A stretch of 64,000 nt of DNA from Mycolicibacterium septicum DSM 44393. GTDB lineage: Bacteria; Actinomycetota; Actinomycetes; Mycobacteriales; Mycobacteriaceae. The DNA lies in NCBI RefSeq assembly GCF_000455325.1, contig NZ_HG322952.1, positions 148,476 through 212,475 on the forward strand. Reading direction: 5' to 3'. Below are positions 16,697 through 25,027 of the stretch, in pieces. The notes below the pieces were generated by a model that saw nothing but the letters and a program-made list of their open reading frames with translations, had not been told where the DNA came from and searched no databases. The translations under genes and the position numbers were made by a program. Within the stretch, counting starts at the first letter, position 1; every line of letters begins with the position of its first letter.

Positions 16697-18312
16697 CAAC
16701 GGCAACCGCTGCGGCCCGGCCGTCGGCCCCGGCGCGCGCGGCCACGTCACCGTTCACGGGCACCGCGACGCTGTTGCGGCTGGCACTGCGCCGTGACCGG
16801 GTACGCCTCGGCGTGTGGCTGGCGGTGCTGACGCTGATGATGGTGTACGCCCCCAATGCAATTCGGCTGGCCTACCCGGGTGAGGATCAGAGACTTGCCA
16901 GGGTCAACCTGCTCAAGACACCGGCCGGGATGATGCTCGGCGGGCCCATGTTCGGCGTCAACGAGACCGACCTCGGCGTGATGATGGCCAACGAGCTGAC
17001 ACTCACGCTGACCATCGCGACCTCGATCCTGGCGATTCTCACCGTGATTCGTCATACCCGGGCCGAGGAGGAGAACGGCAGCGCCGAACTGGTGCTCTCC
17101 TCGGTGGTGGGCCGCTACGCCCGGACTGCTGCGGCCCTGATCCTGGTCGGCGGCCTCAACGCCGTCCTCGCGCTCACCATGACGCTGGCCATGGCGTCCA
17201 CAGGCTTCGCAGTCGTGGACACCGCCGCGATGTGCCTGGGCATCACCGGGGTGGCCATGGTCTTCGGTGCCGTCGCCGCGGTGACCGCACAACTCTGGCG
17301 GCAGGCCCGCACGGCGTCGGGCGCCGCGATGGCGACGCTGGCGCTGGCCGCACTGGTGCGCGGGGCCGGTGACGTGATCGACAACTCGGGCAGCGTCCTG
17401 AGCTGGTTCTCCCCGATCGCCTGGGCACAGCAGATGCGGCCGTTCACCGACCTGCGCTGGTGGCCGTTCGGCTTGTTGGTCGTCCTGGCCGTCGCGTTGA
17501 TGGCCGTGGCCGCGGTGCTGGAGCGTCGTCGCCAATACGACGCGGGCACCATCGCCTCCGCGGGCGAGAAGCCCGACGCCCCCACCATCACCGGCCCGCT
17601 GCGACTGCACCTCACGCTGCAGCGCGGCCAGACGATCGGCTGGGCGGTCGGATTGTTCATGGCCGGGCTGGTATTCGGCTCCATGACCAAGGCGCTGCTG
17701 GACGCGGCCAAGACCAACGAGTTGATCGCCCGGTTGCTCTCCACGACAGGCAACGACGGCATCTACACCACCATGACCCAGTTCCTCGCCGCGGCGGCCA
17801 CCGCCTACGTCACGTCGGTGGTGCTGCGGGTGTACACCGACGAGCAGAACGGGCTGGGCGAGCCGGTGCTGGCCGGTGCGGTGTCGCGTTGGCGCTGGCT
17901 GCTGGGAGCGGTCTGCTGCGCGCTGGCGGGAGCGGCGGTCCTGATGTTCTGCGCCGGGCTGGGCAACGGACTGGGCGCCGGACTGACGTTGGGAGAGCCG
18001 GGTACGATCGCCCGCCTCACCCTGGCCGCGCTCGCCTATCTGCCCGCGCTCGCCGTGGTGGCCGCGATCGCTGCGCTGGCCGTGGCGCTGCGTGCGCCGT
18101 GGATCGCCTGGCTGGCAGTCACATTCGTGATCACCGCGTTGTACCTCGGAGCGCTGCTGCGCCTGCCGCGCTGGCTGATCGAGCTGTCCCCGGTGGGACA
18201 GACCACCGTGCCGAGCCAGTTCCCCGCCATGGCGCTGGTGGTGATGCTCGTCGCCGCAACGGCTTTGGCGGCCGTTGCGGGCTGGATCTATCGCAACCGC
18301 GACGCGGTGTGA
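16693..18312 (+). CDS. ABC-2 type efflux permease (Rv1217c type)
   Basis: Membrane half of the pump, 539 residues with roughly twelve hydrophobic segments in two similar halves. The first half starts LRLALRRDRVRLGVWLAVLTLM and the second RGQTIGWAVGLFMAGLVFG. ATG 16693 overlaps the TGA of the ATPase gene (ATGA). Together with the preceding two genes it forms a repressor-ATPase-permease operon. Confidence 0.88.
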   Translation: MTTATAAARPSAPARAATSPFTGTATLLRLALRRDRVRLGVWLAVLTLMMVYAPNAIRLAYPGEDQRLARVNLLKTPAGMMLGGPMFGVNETDLGVMMANELTLTLTIATSILAILTVIRHTRAEEENGSAELVLSSVVGRYARTAAALILVGGLNAVLALTMTLAMASTGFAVVDTAAMCLGITGVAMVFGAVAAVTAQLWRQARTASGAAMATLALAALVRGAGDVIDNSGSVLSWFSPIAWAQQMRPFTDLRWWPFGLLVVLAVALMAVAAVLERRRQYDAGTIASAGEKPDAPTITGPLRLHLTLQRGQTIGWAVGLFMAGLVFGSMTKALLDAAKTNELIARLLSTTGNDGIYTTMTQFLAAAATAYVTSVVLRVYTDEQNGLGEPVLAGAVSRWRWLLGAVCCALAGAAVLMFCAGLGNGLGAGLTLGEPGTIARLTLAALAYLPALAVVAAIAALAVALRAPWIAWLAVTFVITALYLGALLRLPRWLIELSPVGQTTVPSQFPAMALVVMLVAATALAAVAGWIYRNRDAV

Positions 18313-18332
18313 ACCCGAACAGGAGTCAGACG

Positions 18333-19007
18333 ATGAAACTCGCACTTCAGACAATCGCATCGGGCGTGCTCGGCCTGGTGTTCTTCGCCGCGACGCTGTT
18401 CTGGCCGGCAGGCACGTTCCGCTATTGGCAGGCCTGGGTTTTCATCGCCGTGTTCATGGCCACCACCGTGGTGCCGAGCATGTACCTGGCGGTCAGGGAC
18501 CCCGCAGCCTTGCAACGGCGCCTGCACGGCGGGCCGACCGCGGAAACGCGCATCGTGCAGAAGATCGTCATCTGGGCGGTCACGGGCTCGGCCATCGCGG
18601 CGTTCGTCCTCAGCGCCCTCGATCACCGGTTCGGCTGGTCCAGCGTGCCGACCGCGGTGGTGGTCCTCGGCAACGTCCTGGTCGCGGTCGGCCTCATCCT
18701 GGCGCAGACGGTGGTCTTCCAGAACAGCTTCGCCGGCGCCAGCATTCAGGTGGAGGACGAACAGCATCTCGTCTCGACGGGTCTCTACGGCCTGGTGCGT
18801 CACCCGATGTACTTCGGCGCGGTGTTGATGATGTTCGGCACCCCGCTGGCGCTGGGGTCCTACTGGGCCCTGCTCGTGTCCATCGTCTCGATACCGGTGT
18901 TCGGGGTGCGGATCACCGACGAGGAGAAGATGCTGCGCGCCGAACTCGACGGCTACGACGAGTACACCCGGAAGGTCCGCTACCGGCTGTTGCCCTACGT
19001 CTGGTGA
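18333..19007 (+). CDS. Isoprenylcysteine carboxyl methyltransferase-like membrane protein
   Basis: Rv1216c-like, 224 residues, with an AGGAGTC ribosome site before ATG 18333. Several N-terminal membrane helices are followed by the ICMT/PEMT signature LVRHPMYFGAVLMMFGTPLA and the C-terminal EEKMLRAELDGYDEYTRKVRYRL. Such enzymes methylate lipid-like or thiol substrates at the membrane; the substrate here is unknown. It lies 20 nt behind the efflux permease and may be co-transcribed. Its last 13 bases overlap the end of the convergent TetR gene. Confidence 0.82.
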   Translation: MKLALQTIASGVLGLVFFAATLFWPAGTFRYWQAWVFIAVFMATTVVPSMYLAVRDPAALQRRLHGGPTAETRIVQKIVIWAVTGSAIAAFVLSALDHRFGWSSVPTAVVVLGNVLVAVGLILAQTVVFQNSFAGASIQVEDEQHLVSTGLYGLVRHPMYFGAVLMMFGTPLALGSYWALLVSIVSIPVFGVRITDEEKMLRAELDGYDEYTRKVRYRLLPYVW

Positions 19008-19564
19008 GCCACGACGCGGGCGGCGGCTTCGACGGCCGCCGCCCGCCGCGCGGCCAGGACGGCCGGATCGTCGGTGGCCACGTCGGGATGCGGTAGGTGA
19101 GCCCAGGCCAGACCGATCCCGAACAGCATCGCGATCAGATCGCTCGGGTTCCAGGCCGGGTCGACGTGACCGCCGGCCTGGGCCGCTTCGATCGCGGCGA
19201 CGGCTTGAGCATGCGCAGGCGGCCCGCCGGTCTCGGGTTCGTCGAGACTGAACCCCTCGAGTTGGGCCCAGGTGATCATGCGCAGATGTTCGGGCCGGCG
19301 GCAGGCCAGGTCGTGGATCTCACCGACGAATTCGGGGACCGCCTCCGGTCGCAGGGTGACGGACCGGAAGAACTCGGCCGCATCGGCGGCGAACACCTCG
19401 CGGAACAGGGTCTCCTTGTCCCCGAAGTGTGCGTACAGCCGTTCCTTGCTGGCGTGCGCCGTACGGGCGATGCGGTCGACCCGGGCACCGGCCAGGCCGT
19501 ACCGGGCGAACTCGGCCCGCGCGGCGGCCAGGATCTCGTCACGCAGTTCCGTCGTGCTTCTCAC
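18995..19564 (-). CDS. TetR-family regulator, divergent from an acyltransferase
   Basis: 189 residues from GTG 19564. The N-terminal helix-turn-helix (RDEILAAARAEFARYGLAGARVDRIA and ASKERLYAHFGDKETLF) is typical of TetR. The C-terminal ligand domain carries TetR_C-like PEHLRMITWAQLE. The gene is divergent from the acyltransferase at 19637, with a perfect palindrome between them, so it probably represses both. The inducer is unknown; a lipid would fit the neighbour (inference). Confidence 0.85.
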   Translation of the reverse strand: MRSTTELRDEILAAARAEFARYGLAGARVDRIARTAHASKERLYAHFGDKETLFREVFAADAAEFFRSVTLRPEAVPEFVGEIHDLACRRPEHLRMITWAQLEGFSLDEPETGGPPAHAQAVAAIEAAQAGGHVDPAWNPSDLIAMLFGIGLAWAHLPHPDVATDDPAVLAARRAAAVEAAARVVAHQT

Positions 19565-19580
19565 AGGAATATTTTAACAG

Positions 19581-19594
19581 ACGAACTAGTTCGT
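19581..19594. promoter_or_regulatory. Palindromic operator ACGAACTAGTTCGT
   Basis: A perfect 14-bp palindrome lies 17 bp from the TetR start (19564) and 43 bp from the acyltransferase start (19637). It is the obvious binding site for the divergent TetR protein. Confidence 0.7.
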
Positions 19595-19636
19595 TCGGTA
19601 GGATCGGAGTCAACAGCGCCACGAGGAGCACAGCCC

Positions 19637-20491
19637 ATGTCAGTCACCAAGATCGACGAGATCATGAATCAACCCAGCCACGTCCAGACCCTGCGCCGGG
19701 CGGTGGAAGCCGTCGCCGACGGCGTCGACCCGCTGGTCAATCTCTACCGGCCTTATGTGGACGGCCTGGAGAACCTGCCCCGCGACGGCCGATTCCTGTT
19801 GGTGGGCAACCACACCCAGTTCGGTACCGAGACCCTGCTGATTCCGTACGTGGTGCGCCGCGAGATCGGGATGCGGGTGCGCCCGCTCACCGACCGCCGC
19901 TTCGGCGACATGCCCCGGCCCGTCTCCGATCTCATGGCGGCCTGCGGGGCCGTCGTCGGGTCCCCCGAGGGGGCCGGCGAGCTGATGGAGCACGACGAAC
20001 CCGTCATGGTCTTTCCCGGCGGTGGCCGCGAGATCGGCAAGTTCAAGGGCGAGCAGTACAAGCTGCGCTGGGAGGGCCGTGCCGGGTTCGCGCGCGTCGC
20101 CATCGAACACGGCTACCCCATCGTCCCCGTCGCGCTGGTCGGCGGCGACGACGTCTACGTGGGCGTGACCACCCGGGACCACTGGCTCGGCCGGATCAGC
20201 CAGACGGTCAGCGAGAAGCTGACCGGTCAGCGCGACATGGCCATGCCGCTGGTCCGCGGAATCGGCCCCACCCTGATCCCGCGTCCGCAGCGTATGTACC
20301 TCCAGTTCGCCGAGCCGATCGGCACCGCCAAACCGGCGCGGGTCTCGGACGCGAAATGGGTCGAGACCGTCAAGCACCGCACCCAGGAATCGCTGGAACA
20401 GAGCCTCGACGAACTGCTGACCATCCGCCGCGAGGACCCATACCGCGAACTGAACCCACTGGCCTGGCGCAACGCGGCCCAGAGCGGATAA
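19637..20491 (+). CDS. PlsC/LPLAT-like acyltransferase
   Basis: Probable membrane-associated phospholipid or glycerolipid acyltransferase, 284 residues. Landmarks: LVGNHTQFGTETLLIP, where the catalytic HX4D motif would lie; VMVFPGGGREIGKFKG; and PIVPVALVGGDD. The canonical Asp is not in register: the His is followed by TQFGTE, so an acidic residue falls at +6 rather than +5. A TMEM68/DGAT-like subgroup with a shifted acidic residue is possible. GAGGAG lies 8 nt before ATG 19637. Likely controlled by the divergent TetR. Confidence 0.75.
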   Translation: MSVTKIDEIMNQPSHVQTLRRAVEAVADGVDPLVNLYRPYVDGLENLPRDGRFLLVGNHTQFGTETLLIPYVVRREIGMRVRPLTDRRFGDMPRPVSDLMAACGAVVGSPEGAGELMEHDEPVMVFPGGGREIGKFKGEQYKLRWEGRAGFARVAIEHGYPIVPVALVGGDDVYVGVTTRDHWLGRISQTVSEKLTGQRDMAMPLVRGIGPTLIPRPQRMYLQFAEPIGTAKPARVSDAKWVETVKHRTQESLEQSLDELLTIRREDPYRELNPLAWRNAAQSG

Positions 20492-20525
20492 CGGCGAACC
20501 GCCCGGGCCCGGGCGGAGTTCGCCG

Positions 20526-20531
20526 CATACT
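20526..20531 (+). promoter_or_regulatory. Candidate leaderless -10 (CATACT)
   Basis: CATACT, one base from TATACT, ends 6 nt before ATG 20538. No Shine-Dalgarno sequence lies between. Confidence 0.45.
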
Positions 20532-20537
20532 GCAGTA

Positions 20538-21182
20538 ATGGAACTGTTGACCGGCTTTGGCCTGGCGACTGCGGCGGGGCTCAACGCCTACATCCCGTTG
20601 CTGGCCCTGGGCCTGCTGTCACGCTTCACCCATCTGGTGTCACTGCCGGCGGGGTGGTCCTGGCTGGAGAACGGCTGGGTCATGGCGATCGTCGCGCTCC
20701 TGCTGATCGTCGAGGTGGTCGCCGACAAGATCCCGGCACTCGACTCCGTCAACGACACCATCCAGACGTTCGTCCGCCCGACCGCGGGCGGCATCGTGTT
20801 CGGGTCGGGCACCGCGTCGCAGACCGCCGCGGTGGCAGACCCGGGCGCCTTCGCGCAGTCCGGTCAATGGATTCCGGTGGCGATCGGTGCGGTCACCGCA
20901 CTGGTGGTCTCGCTGACCAAGTCGACGGTGAGACCGGCCGCCAATGTCGCCACTGCCGGGGTCGCGGCACCCGTGCTGTCCACCGTCGAGGACGTCACGA
21001 GCATCGGACTGGTCTTCGTGGCGATCCTGCTGCCGATCCTGGTGCTCGTTGCGCTGCTCGCACTGATCTGGGGCGCCTTCCGGCTATGGCGGTGGCGCAA
21101 GCGACGGGGCGAGGCCAAGATCGGCGCCAACGCACGCACGAATGCGGCGCCCCGACCCGCCGCGGTAGACCCCTGGGAGTGA
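20538..21182 (+). CDS. DUF4126-type membrane protein
   Basis: 214 residues with four to five hydrophobic segments. Begins ELLTGFGLATAAGLNAYIPLLALGLL; contains VVADKIPALDSVNDTIQTFVRP, a pattern of the DUF4126 family; and ends in a basic cytosolic tail. Function unknown. It lies 46 nt behind the acyltransferase gene but seems to have its own -10. Convergent with glgC. Confidence 0.78.
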   Translation: MELLTGFGLATAAGLNAYIPLLALGLLSRFTHLVSLPAGWSWLENGWVMAIVALLLIVEVVADKIPALDSVNDTIQTFVRPTAGGIVFGSGTASQTAAVADPGAFAQSGQWIPVAIGAVTALVVSLTKSTVRPAANVATAGVAAPVLSTVEDVTSIGLVFVAILLPILVLVALLALIWGAFRLWRWRKRRGEAKIGANARTNAAPRPAAVDPWE

Positions 21183-21205
21183 ACCCGGACTGACGACGCG
21201 ACGCG

Positions 21206-22420
21206 TCAGATCCACACGCCCTTGCCGACGGCGACGACGCCGCCCGCGCTGATCGCGAACCGCTCCCGGTCCTTGTCGAGGTCGACGCCGACCATCTCGC
21301 CCGGACCGACCACCACGTTCTTGTCCAGGATGGCGTGGCGTACCACCGCGCCCCTGCCGATCCGCACACCCGGCATCAGCACGCTGCCCTCCACGATGGC
21401 GCCGTCGTCGATCGCCACGTTGGAGGACAACACCGAATTGCGCACCGAGGCAGCCGAAATGATGCTGCCCGCACCGACCACCGACTCCTGCGCCGAACCG
21501 CCGTTGACGAATTTGGCCGGCGCCAGGTTCTCCGACTCTCCGCGGATCGGCCAGCGCTTGTTGTAGAGGTTGAACACCGGGTGCACCGACACCAGGTCCA
21601 TGTGCGCGTCGTAGAACGCGTCCAGGGTTCCGACGTCGCGCCAATAGCCGTGGTCGCGTTCGGTGGCCCCGGGCACCTCGTTGTTGTTGAAGTCGTAGAC
21701 CGCCGCCATTCCGTCGGACACCAGCCGGGGAATGATGTCGCCGCCCATGTCGTGGTCGGAGTGGTCGTCGTCGGCGTCGGCGCGGATCGCGTCGATCAGC
21801 ACCTTGGTGGTGAAGATGTAGTTGCCCATCGACACGAAGGTCTGCTCGGGATCGTCGGGCGTACCCGGTGGATCCGCGGGCTTCTCGACGAATTCCCTGA
21901 TGCGCCCGGAGTCGTCGGCGTCGATGCAGCCGAAGGCGCTGGCCTCGGCGCGCGGCACCCGGATCCCGGCCACGGTGGCCCCGGCCCCGCTGTCGATGTG
22001 GAACCGCAGCATCTGCTCGGGATCCATGCGGTACACGTGGTCGGCGCCGAAGATGATGATGTAGTCCGGATCTTCGTCGTAGATCAGGTTGAGCGACTGG
22101 TAGATCGCATCCGCCGACCCGGTGTACCAGCGCGGACCGAGCCGCTGCTGGGCCGGCACGGGGGTGATGTACTCACCGGCCAAACCCGAGAGCCGCCAGT
22201 TCTGCGATATGTGACGGTCCAGTGAATGCGACTTGTATTGCGTCAGAACGCAGATCCGTAGGTATCGGGCGTTCACCAGGTTCGACAACACGAAGTCGAT
22301 CAGCCGGTAGGCACCGCCGAAGGGAACTGCCGGCTTGGCGCGATCGGCTGTCAACGGGTACAGCCGTTTGCCCTCTCCCCCGGCCAGAACGATGCCGAGC
22401 ACATGTGGCAACTCCCTCAT
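21206..22420 (-). CDS. glgC: Glucose-1-phosphate adenylyltransferase GlgC
   Basis: Makes ADP-glucose from glucose-1-phosphate and ATP for alpha-glucan synthesis. 404 residues from ATG 22420, the usual mycobacterial length. The nucleotidyltransferase start is LAGGEGKRLYPLT; FGADHVYRMD and the left-handed beta-helix end (VVGAGSIISAASVRNSV) follow. The frame is open back to 22534, but a -10 hexamer 7 nt before 22420 and the usual MRELPHVLG start support this site. Divergent from glgM, with 100 bp between start codons. Confidence 0.93.
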   Translation of the reverse strand: MRELPHVLGIVLAGGEGKRLYPLTADRAKPAVPFGGAYRLIDFVLSNLVNARYLRICVLTQYKSHSLDRHISQNWRLSGLAGEYITPVPAQQRLGPRWYTGSADAIYQSLNLIYDEDPDYIIIFGADHVYRMDPEQMLRFHIDSGAGATVAGIRVPRAEASAFGCIDADDSGRIREFVEKPADPPGTPDDPEQTFVSMGNYIFTTKVLIDAIRADADDDHSDHDMGGDIIPRLVSDGMAAVYDFNNNEVPGATERDHGYWRDVGTLDAFYDAHMDLVSVHPVFNLYNKRWPIRGESENLAPAKFVNGGSAQESVVGAGSIISAASVRNSVLSSNVAIDDGAIVEGSVLMPGVRIGRGAVVRHAILDKNVVVGPGEMVGVDLDKDRERFAISAGGVVAVGKGVWI

Positions 22421-22427
22421 GGGTCCA

Positions 22428-22433
22428 AACCTA
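22428..22433 (-). promoter_or_regulatory. Candidate leaderless -10 for glgC (TAGGTT)
   Basis: On the minus strand TAGGTT ends 7 nt before the glgC ATG. It is identical in hexamer and spacing to the element at 4762. Confidence 0.55.
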
Positions 22434-22507
22434 TCTGCCAACCAGCAACGCGGCCAGCCAATGGCAACAGAAGTGTCCGGCGTGTAGCTGGACCCACCGC
22501 GACCTAC

Positions 22508-22513
22508 TACCGT
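22508..22513 (+). promoter_or_regulatory. Candidate leaderless -10 for glgM (TACCGT)
   Basis: TACCGT ends 7 nt before ATG 22521. With the glgC element it makes a divergent pair of leaderless promoters in 100 bp. Confidence 0.5.
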
Positions 22514-22520
22514 CTCGGAT

Positions 22521-23684
22521 ATGCGGGTGGCCATGATGACTCGGGAATATCCACCCGAGGTGTACGGCGGTGCCGGGGTGCACGTGACCGAACTCGTCGC
22601 GCAGTTGCGTCAGCTGTGCGATGTCGACGTCCATTGCATGGGGGCCCCGCGCGACGGGGCCTTCGTGGCGCAACCCGATCCCGCGCTGCGCGGCGCCAAC
22701 GCGGCGTTGTCGACGCTGTCCGCGGACCTCAACATGGTCAACTCCGCGGCGGCGGCCACGGTGGTGCACTCGCACACCTGGTATGCCGGGATGGCCGGGC
22801 ACCTGACGGGGCTGCTCTACGGCATCCCCCACGTGCTGACCGCGCACTCACTTGAGCCCCTGCGCCCGTGGAAGGCCGAGCAACTCGGCGGTGGCTACCG
22901 GGTGTCGTCATGGGTGGAGCGCACCGCGATCGAGGCCGCCGACGCGGTGATCGCGGTGAGCTCCGGTATGCGCGACGACGTGCTGCGGACCTATCCGGCG
23001 CTGGACCCTGGCCGGGTGCACGTGGTGCGCAACGGGATCGACACCGACGTCTGGTACCCGACTCCGCCTGCCGACACCGACTCGGTGCTCGCCGAGCTCG
23101 GGGTCGACCTGAGCCGCCCGATCGTGGCGTTCGTCGGGCGCATCACCCGCCAGAAGGGGGTGGCTCACCTGGTGGCCGCGGCCCACCGGTTCAGCCCCGA
23201 GGTGCAGTTGGTGTTGTGCGCGGGCGCCCCCGACACCCCCGAGATCGCCGCCGAGGTGTCCTCGGCGGTGGCCGAGCTGGCGCGGGCCCGCTCCGGGGTG
23301 TTCTGGGTACGCGAAATGCTGCCGATCAACAAGATTCGGGAAATACTCTCCGCTGCAACAGTTTTCGTGTGCCCGTCGGTGTACGAGCCGTTGGGTATCG
23401 TGAACCTGGAAGCGATGGCGTGTTCGACGGCGGTGGTCGCCTCCGACGTCGGCGGTATCCCTGAGGTCGTCGCCGACCACCAGACCGGACTGCTCGTGCA
23501 CTACGACGCCACGGACCCGCGCTTCTTCGAGATGCGTCTGGCCGACGCGGTCAACTCACTGGTGGCCGAGCCGGAAACCGCCCGTAAGTACGGCGAGGCC
23601 GGACGCCAGCGGTGCATCGCGGAGTTCTCCTGGGCGCACATCGCAGAACAGACCCTGGAGATATACCGCAAGGTGTCCGCCTGA
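22521..23684 (+). CDS. glgM: GT4 glycosyltransferase GlgM (maltose-1-phosphate synthase; formerly glgA)
   Basis: 387 residues, Rv1212c type. In mycobacteria this enzyme joins ADP-glucose and glucose-1-phosphate to make alpha-maltose-1-phosphate, the donor for GlgE. Two Rossmann lobes are seen: the N-terminal EYPPEVYGGAGVHVTEL, the donor-lobe FVGRITRQKG, and the catalytic E-x7-E-like segment PSVYEPLGIVNLEAMAC. It pairs with glgC, which supplies its donor. Classical naming as glycogen synthase glgA is the alternative. Confidence 0.9.
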   Translation: MRVAMMTREYPPEVYGGAGVHVTELVAQLRQLCDVDVHCMGAPRDGAFVAQPDPALRGANAALSTLSADLNMVNSAAAATVVHSHTWYAGMAGHLTGLLYGIPHVLTAHSLEPLRPWKAEQLGGGYRVSSWVERTAIEAADAVIAVSSGMRDDVLRTYPALDPGRVHVVRNGIDTDVWYPTPPADTDSVLAELGVDLSRPIVAFVGRITRQKGVAHLVAAAHRFSPEVQLVLCAGAPDTPEIAAEVSSAVAELARARSGVFWVREMLPINKIREILSAATVFVCPSVYEPLGIVNLEAMACSTAVVASDVGGIPEVVADHQTGLLVHYDATDPRFFEMRLADAVNSLVAEPETARKYGEAGRQRCIAEFSWAHIAEQTLEIYRKVSA

Positions 23685-23697
23685 GCGGACACCTTGC
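23668..23697. terminator. 13-bp perfect hairpin at the glgM stop
   Basis: GCAAGGTGTCCGC and GCGGACACCTTGC pair completely around CTGA, whose TGA is the glgM stop codon. No T-run follows. It sits between convergent genes (glgM ends 23684, the DUF3117 gene ends 23705) and can terminate both. Confidence 0.75.
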
Positions 23698-23704
23698 AGG
23701 TCGA

Positions 23705-23872
23705 TCAGCTGGTAACGGACTTGAGTTCGTCGCCCAGCGCAGCGGCCTCGTCGGGAGTCAGTTCGACAACGAGGCGCCCACCGCCTTCCAGCGGTACTCG
23801 CATAACGATTCCTCGCCCCTCTTTGGTTGCTTCCAGTGGACCGTCACCAGTCCGGGGCTTCATCGCCGCCAT
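23705..23872 (-). CDS. DUF3117 small protein (Rv1211 type)
   Basis: A 55-residue protein starting MAAMKPRTGDGPLEATKEGR and ending in an acidic helix (TPDEAAALGDELK), the full DUF3117 pattern. The start at 23872 is set by GGAGGG 8 nt upstream; the open frame reaches 24040, but without similarity. Conserved through actinobacteria with no known function. Its size and charge would fit a small regulator or accessory subunit, but nothing shows this. Confidence 0.85.
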   Translation of the reverse strand: MAAMKPRTGDGPLEATKEGRGIVMRVPLEGGGRLVVELTPDEAAALGDELKSVTS

Positions 23873-24056
23873 CGAGTGCTCCCTCCAACAGTGCCGGACC
23901 CGCGTCAGCGGGCCAGGTTGGGGCCGAAGCCGCCCACTCGTTGGCGGCACCCGGCATTGAACTGCTACTGAACTACCCCTATTGTTCCTTATCCGCGGCG
24001 GTGGTTGTGCAAAGACCCGTCGGATACCGACCGAAGGCATGTTTTACCGGTCACAA

Positions 24057-24623
24057 TTACTGCGCAGGCACCCAGCAGGCCGCGATATGGTCGTCGACCA
24101 TCCCGGTGGCCTGCATCAACGCATACGCCGTGGTGGGGCCGACGAACTTGAAGCCCCGGCGCTTGAGTTCCTTGGCCATGGCGGTCGATTCCGGGGTCAC
24201 CGCAGGCACTTGGGCCAGGTCAGCGGGCCGCGGCCGGGCCGGCGGGGCGAACGACCACAGCAGCTCGGCCAAATCGACATCGAGCTCGGTGACCGCCCTG
24301 GCGTTGGCGATGGTCGCGAGGACCTTGGCCCGGTTGCGCACGATGCCGGTGTCGGCCATCAACCGCTCGACATCGTCGTCGGTGTACTTCGCCACCGTGT
24401 CGGCGTCGAACCCGTCGAACGCGGCGCGGAAATTCCCCCGCTTACGCAGGATGATCAACCAGCTCAGCCCGCTCTGAAAGGCCTCAAGGCTGATCCGCTC
24501 GAACAGCGCACCGGAATCCCGCAGCGGCCGGCCCCACTCCGAGTCGTGATAGTCACGGTAGAGCGTGGAATCCCCCGCGGCGTCCACGGCCCAGCCACAC
24601 CGGATGCGGCCGTCCTCGGTCAT
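24057..24623 (-). CDS. tagA: DNA-3-methyladenine glycosylase I TagA
   Basis: Base-excision repair enzyme removing 3-methyladenine from alkylated DNA. 188 residues. Family landmarks: RCGWA near the N-terminus (zinc Cys), YHDSEWGRPLRDSGALFE, ISLEAFQSGLSWLIILRKR, and KFVGPTTAYALMQATGMVDDH near the end. ATG 24623 overlaps the stop of the upstream DivIVA-like gene (24620-24623). Matches Rv1210. Confidence 0.92.
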   Translation of the reverse strand: MTEDGRIRCGWAVDAAGDSTLYRDYHDSEWGRPLRDSGALFERISLEAFQSGLSWLIILRKRGNFRAAFDGFDADTVAKYTDDDVERLMADTGIVRNRAKVLATIANARAVTELDVDLAELLWSFAPPARPRPADLAQVPAVTPESTAMAKELKRRGFKFVGPTTAYALMQATGMVDDHIAACWVPAQ

Positions 24624-24997
24624 GGCTCCTCCGGGGTGCGGACCTCGCCTGCGGTGGCCGACACCTCCTCGTCGTCGGAGTCCTCGTCGTCGAAATCGTC
24701 GGGCACACCGTAAGCCGCGCGTACCGCGGCAAGTTCCCCGCGGACCGCGTCCAGTTCACGGCCGAGCCGATCCAGGACCCAGTCCACCTCGCTGGTCTTG
24801 TAACCGCGGACGACCTGGGCGAACTTGAGCCCATCCACATCGGCACCGGTGACGCCCGAGGCGGGCAGCACCGTGGCGGTCGTGCCGCGTGGAAGCGGCG
24901 GCAGCGTCTCACCCCGGCCGAAGATGACGCTGCCCAGACCGAACAGCACCGTGGCCACCAGAACCAGCACCACCAGGTACAGCAGTATCAGTGTCAC
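24620..24997 (-). CDS. DivIVA-domain membrane protein (Rv1209 type)
   Basis: 125 residues from GTG 24997. One N-terminal membrane helix (LILLYLVVLVLVATVLFGLG) is followed by a short DivIVA-like helical region (VVRGYKTSEVDWVLDRLGRELDAVRGEL) and an acidic tail (DDEDSDDEE). Such proteins mark poles or division sites in actinobacteria; no role has been shown for this one. A CAGTAT hexamer 7 nt upstream suggests a leaderless start. Overlaps tagA by 4 nt. Confidence 0.78.
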   Translation of the reverse strand: MTLILLYLVVLVLVATVLFGLGSVIFGRGETLPPLPRGTTATVLPASGVTGADVDGLKFAQVVRGYKTSEVDWVLDRLGRELDAVRGELAAVRAAYGVPDDFDDEDSDDEEVSATAGEVRTPEEP

Positions 24998-25027
24998 GCC
25001 CTCGATACTGCCTCACGCATGTGACAC

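Noticed and set aside
16747..18360. 537-codon open frame on the minus strand across the efflux permease
   Set aside because: Gln/Arg/His-rich composition typical of an antisense frame in high-G+C DNA; the opposite strand encodes a well-supported permease.
22421..22534. Longer glgC start
   Set aside because: Would overlap the glgM start and its -10; the ATG at 22420 has its own well-placed hexamer.
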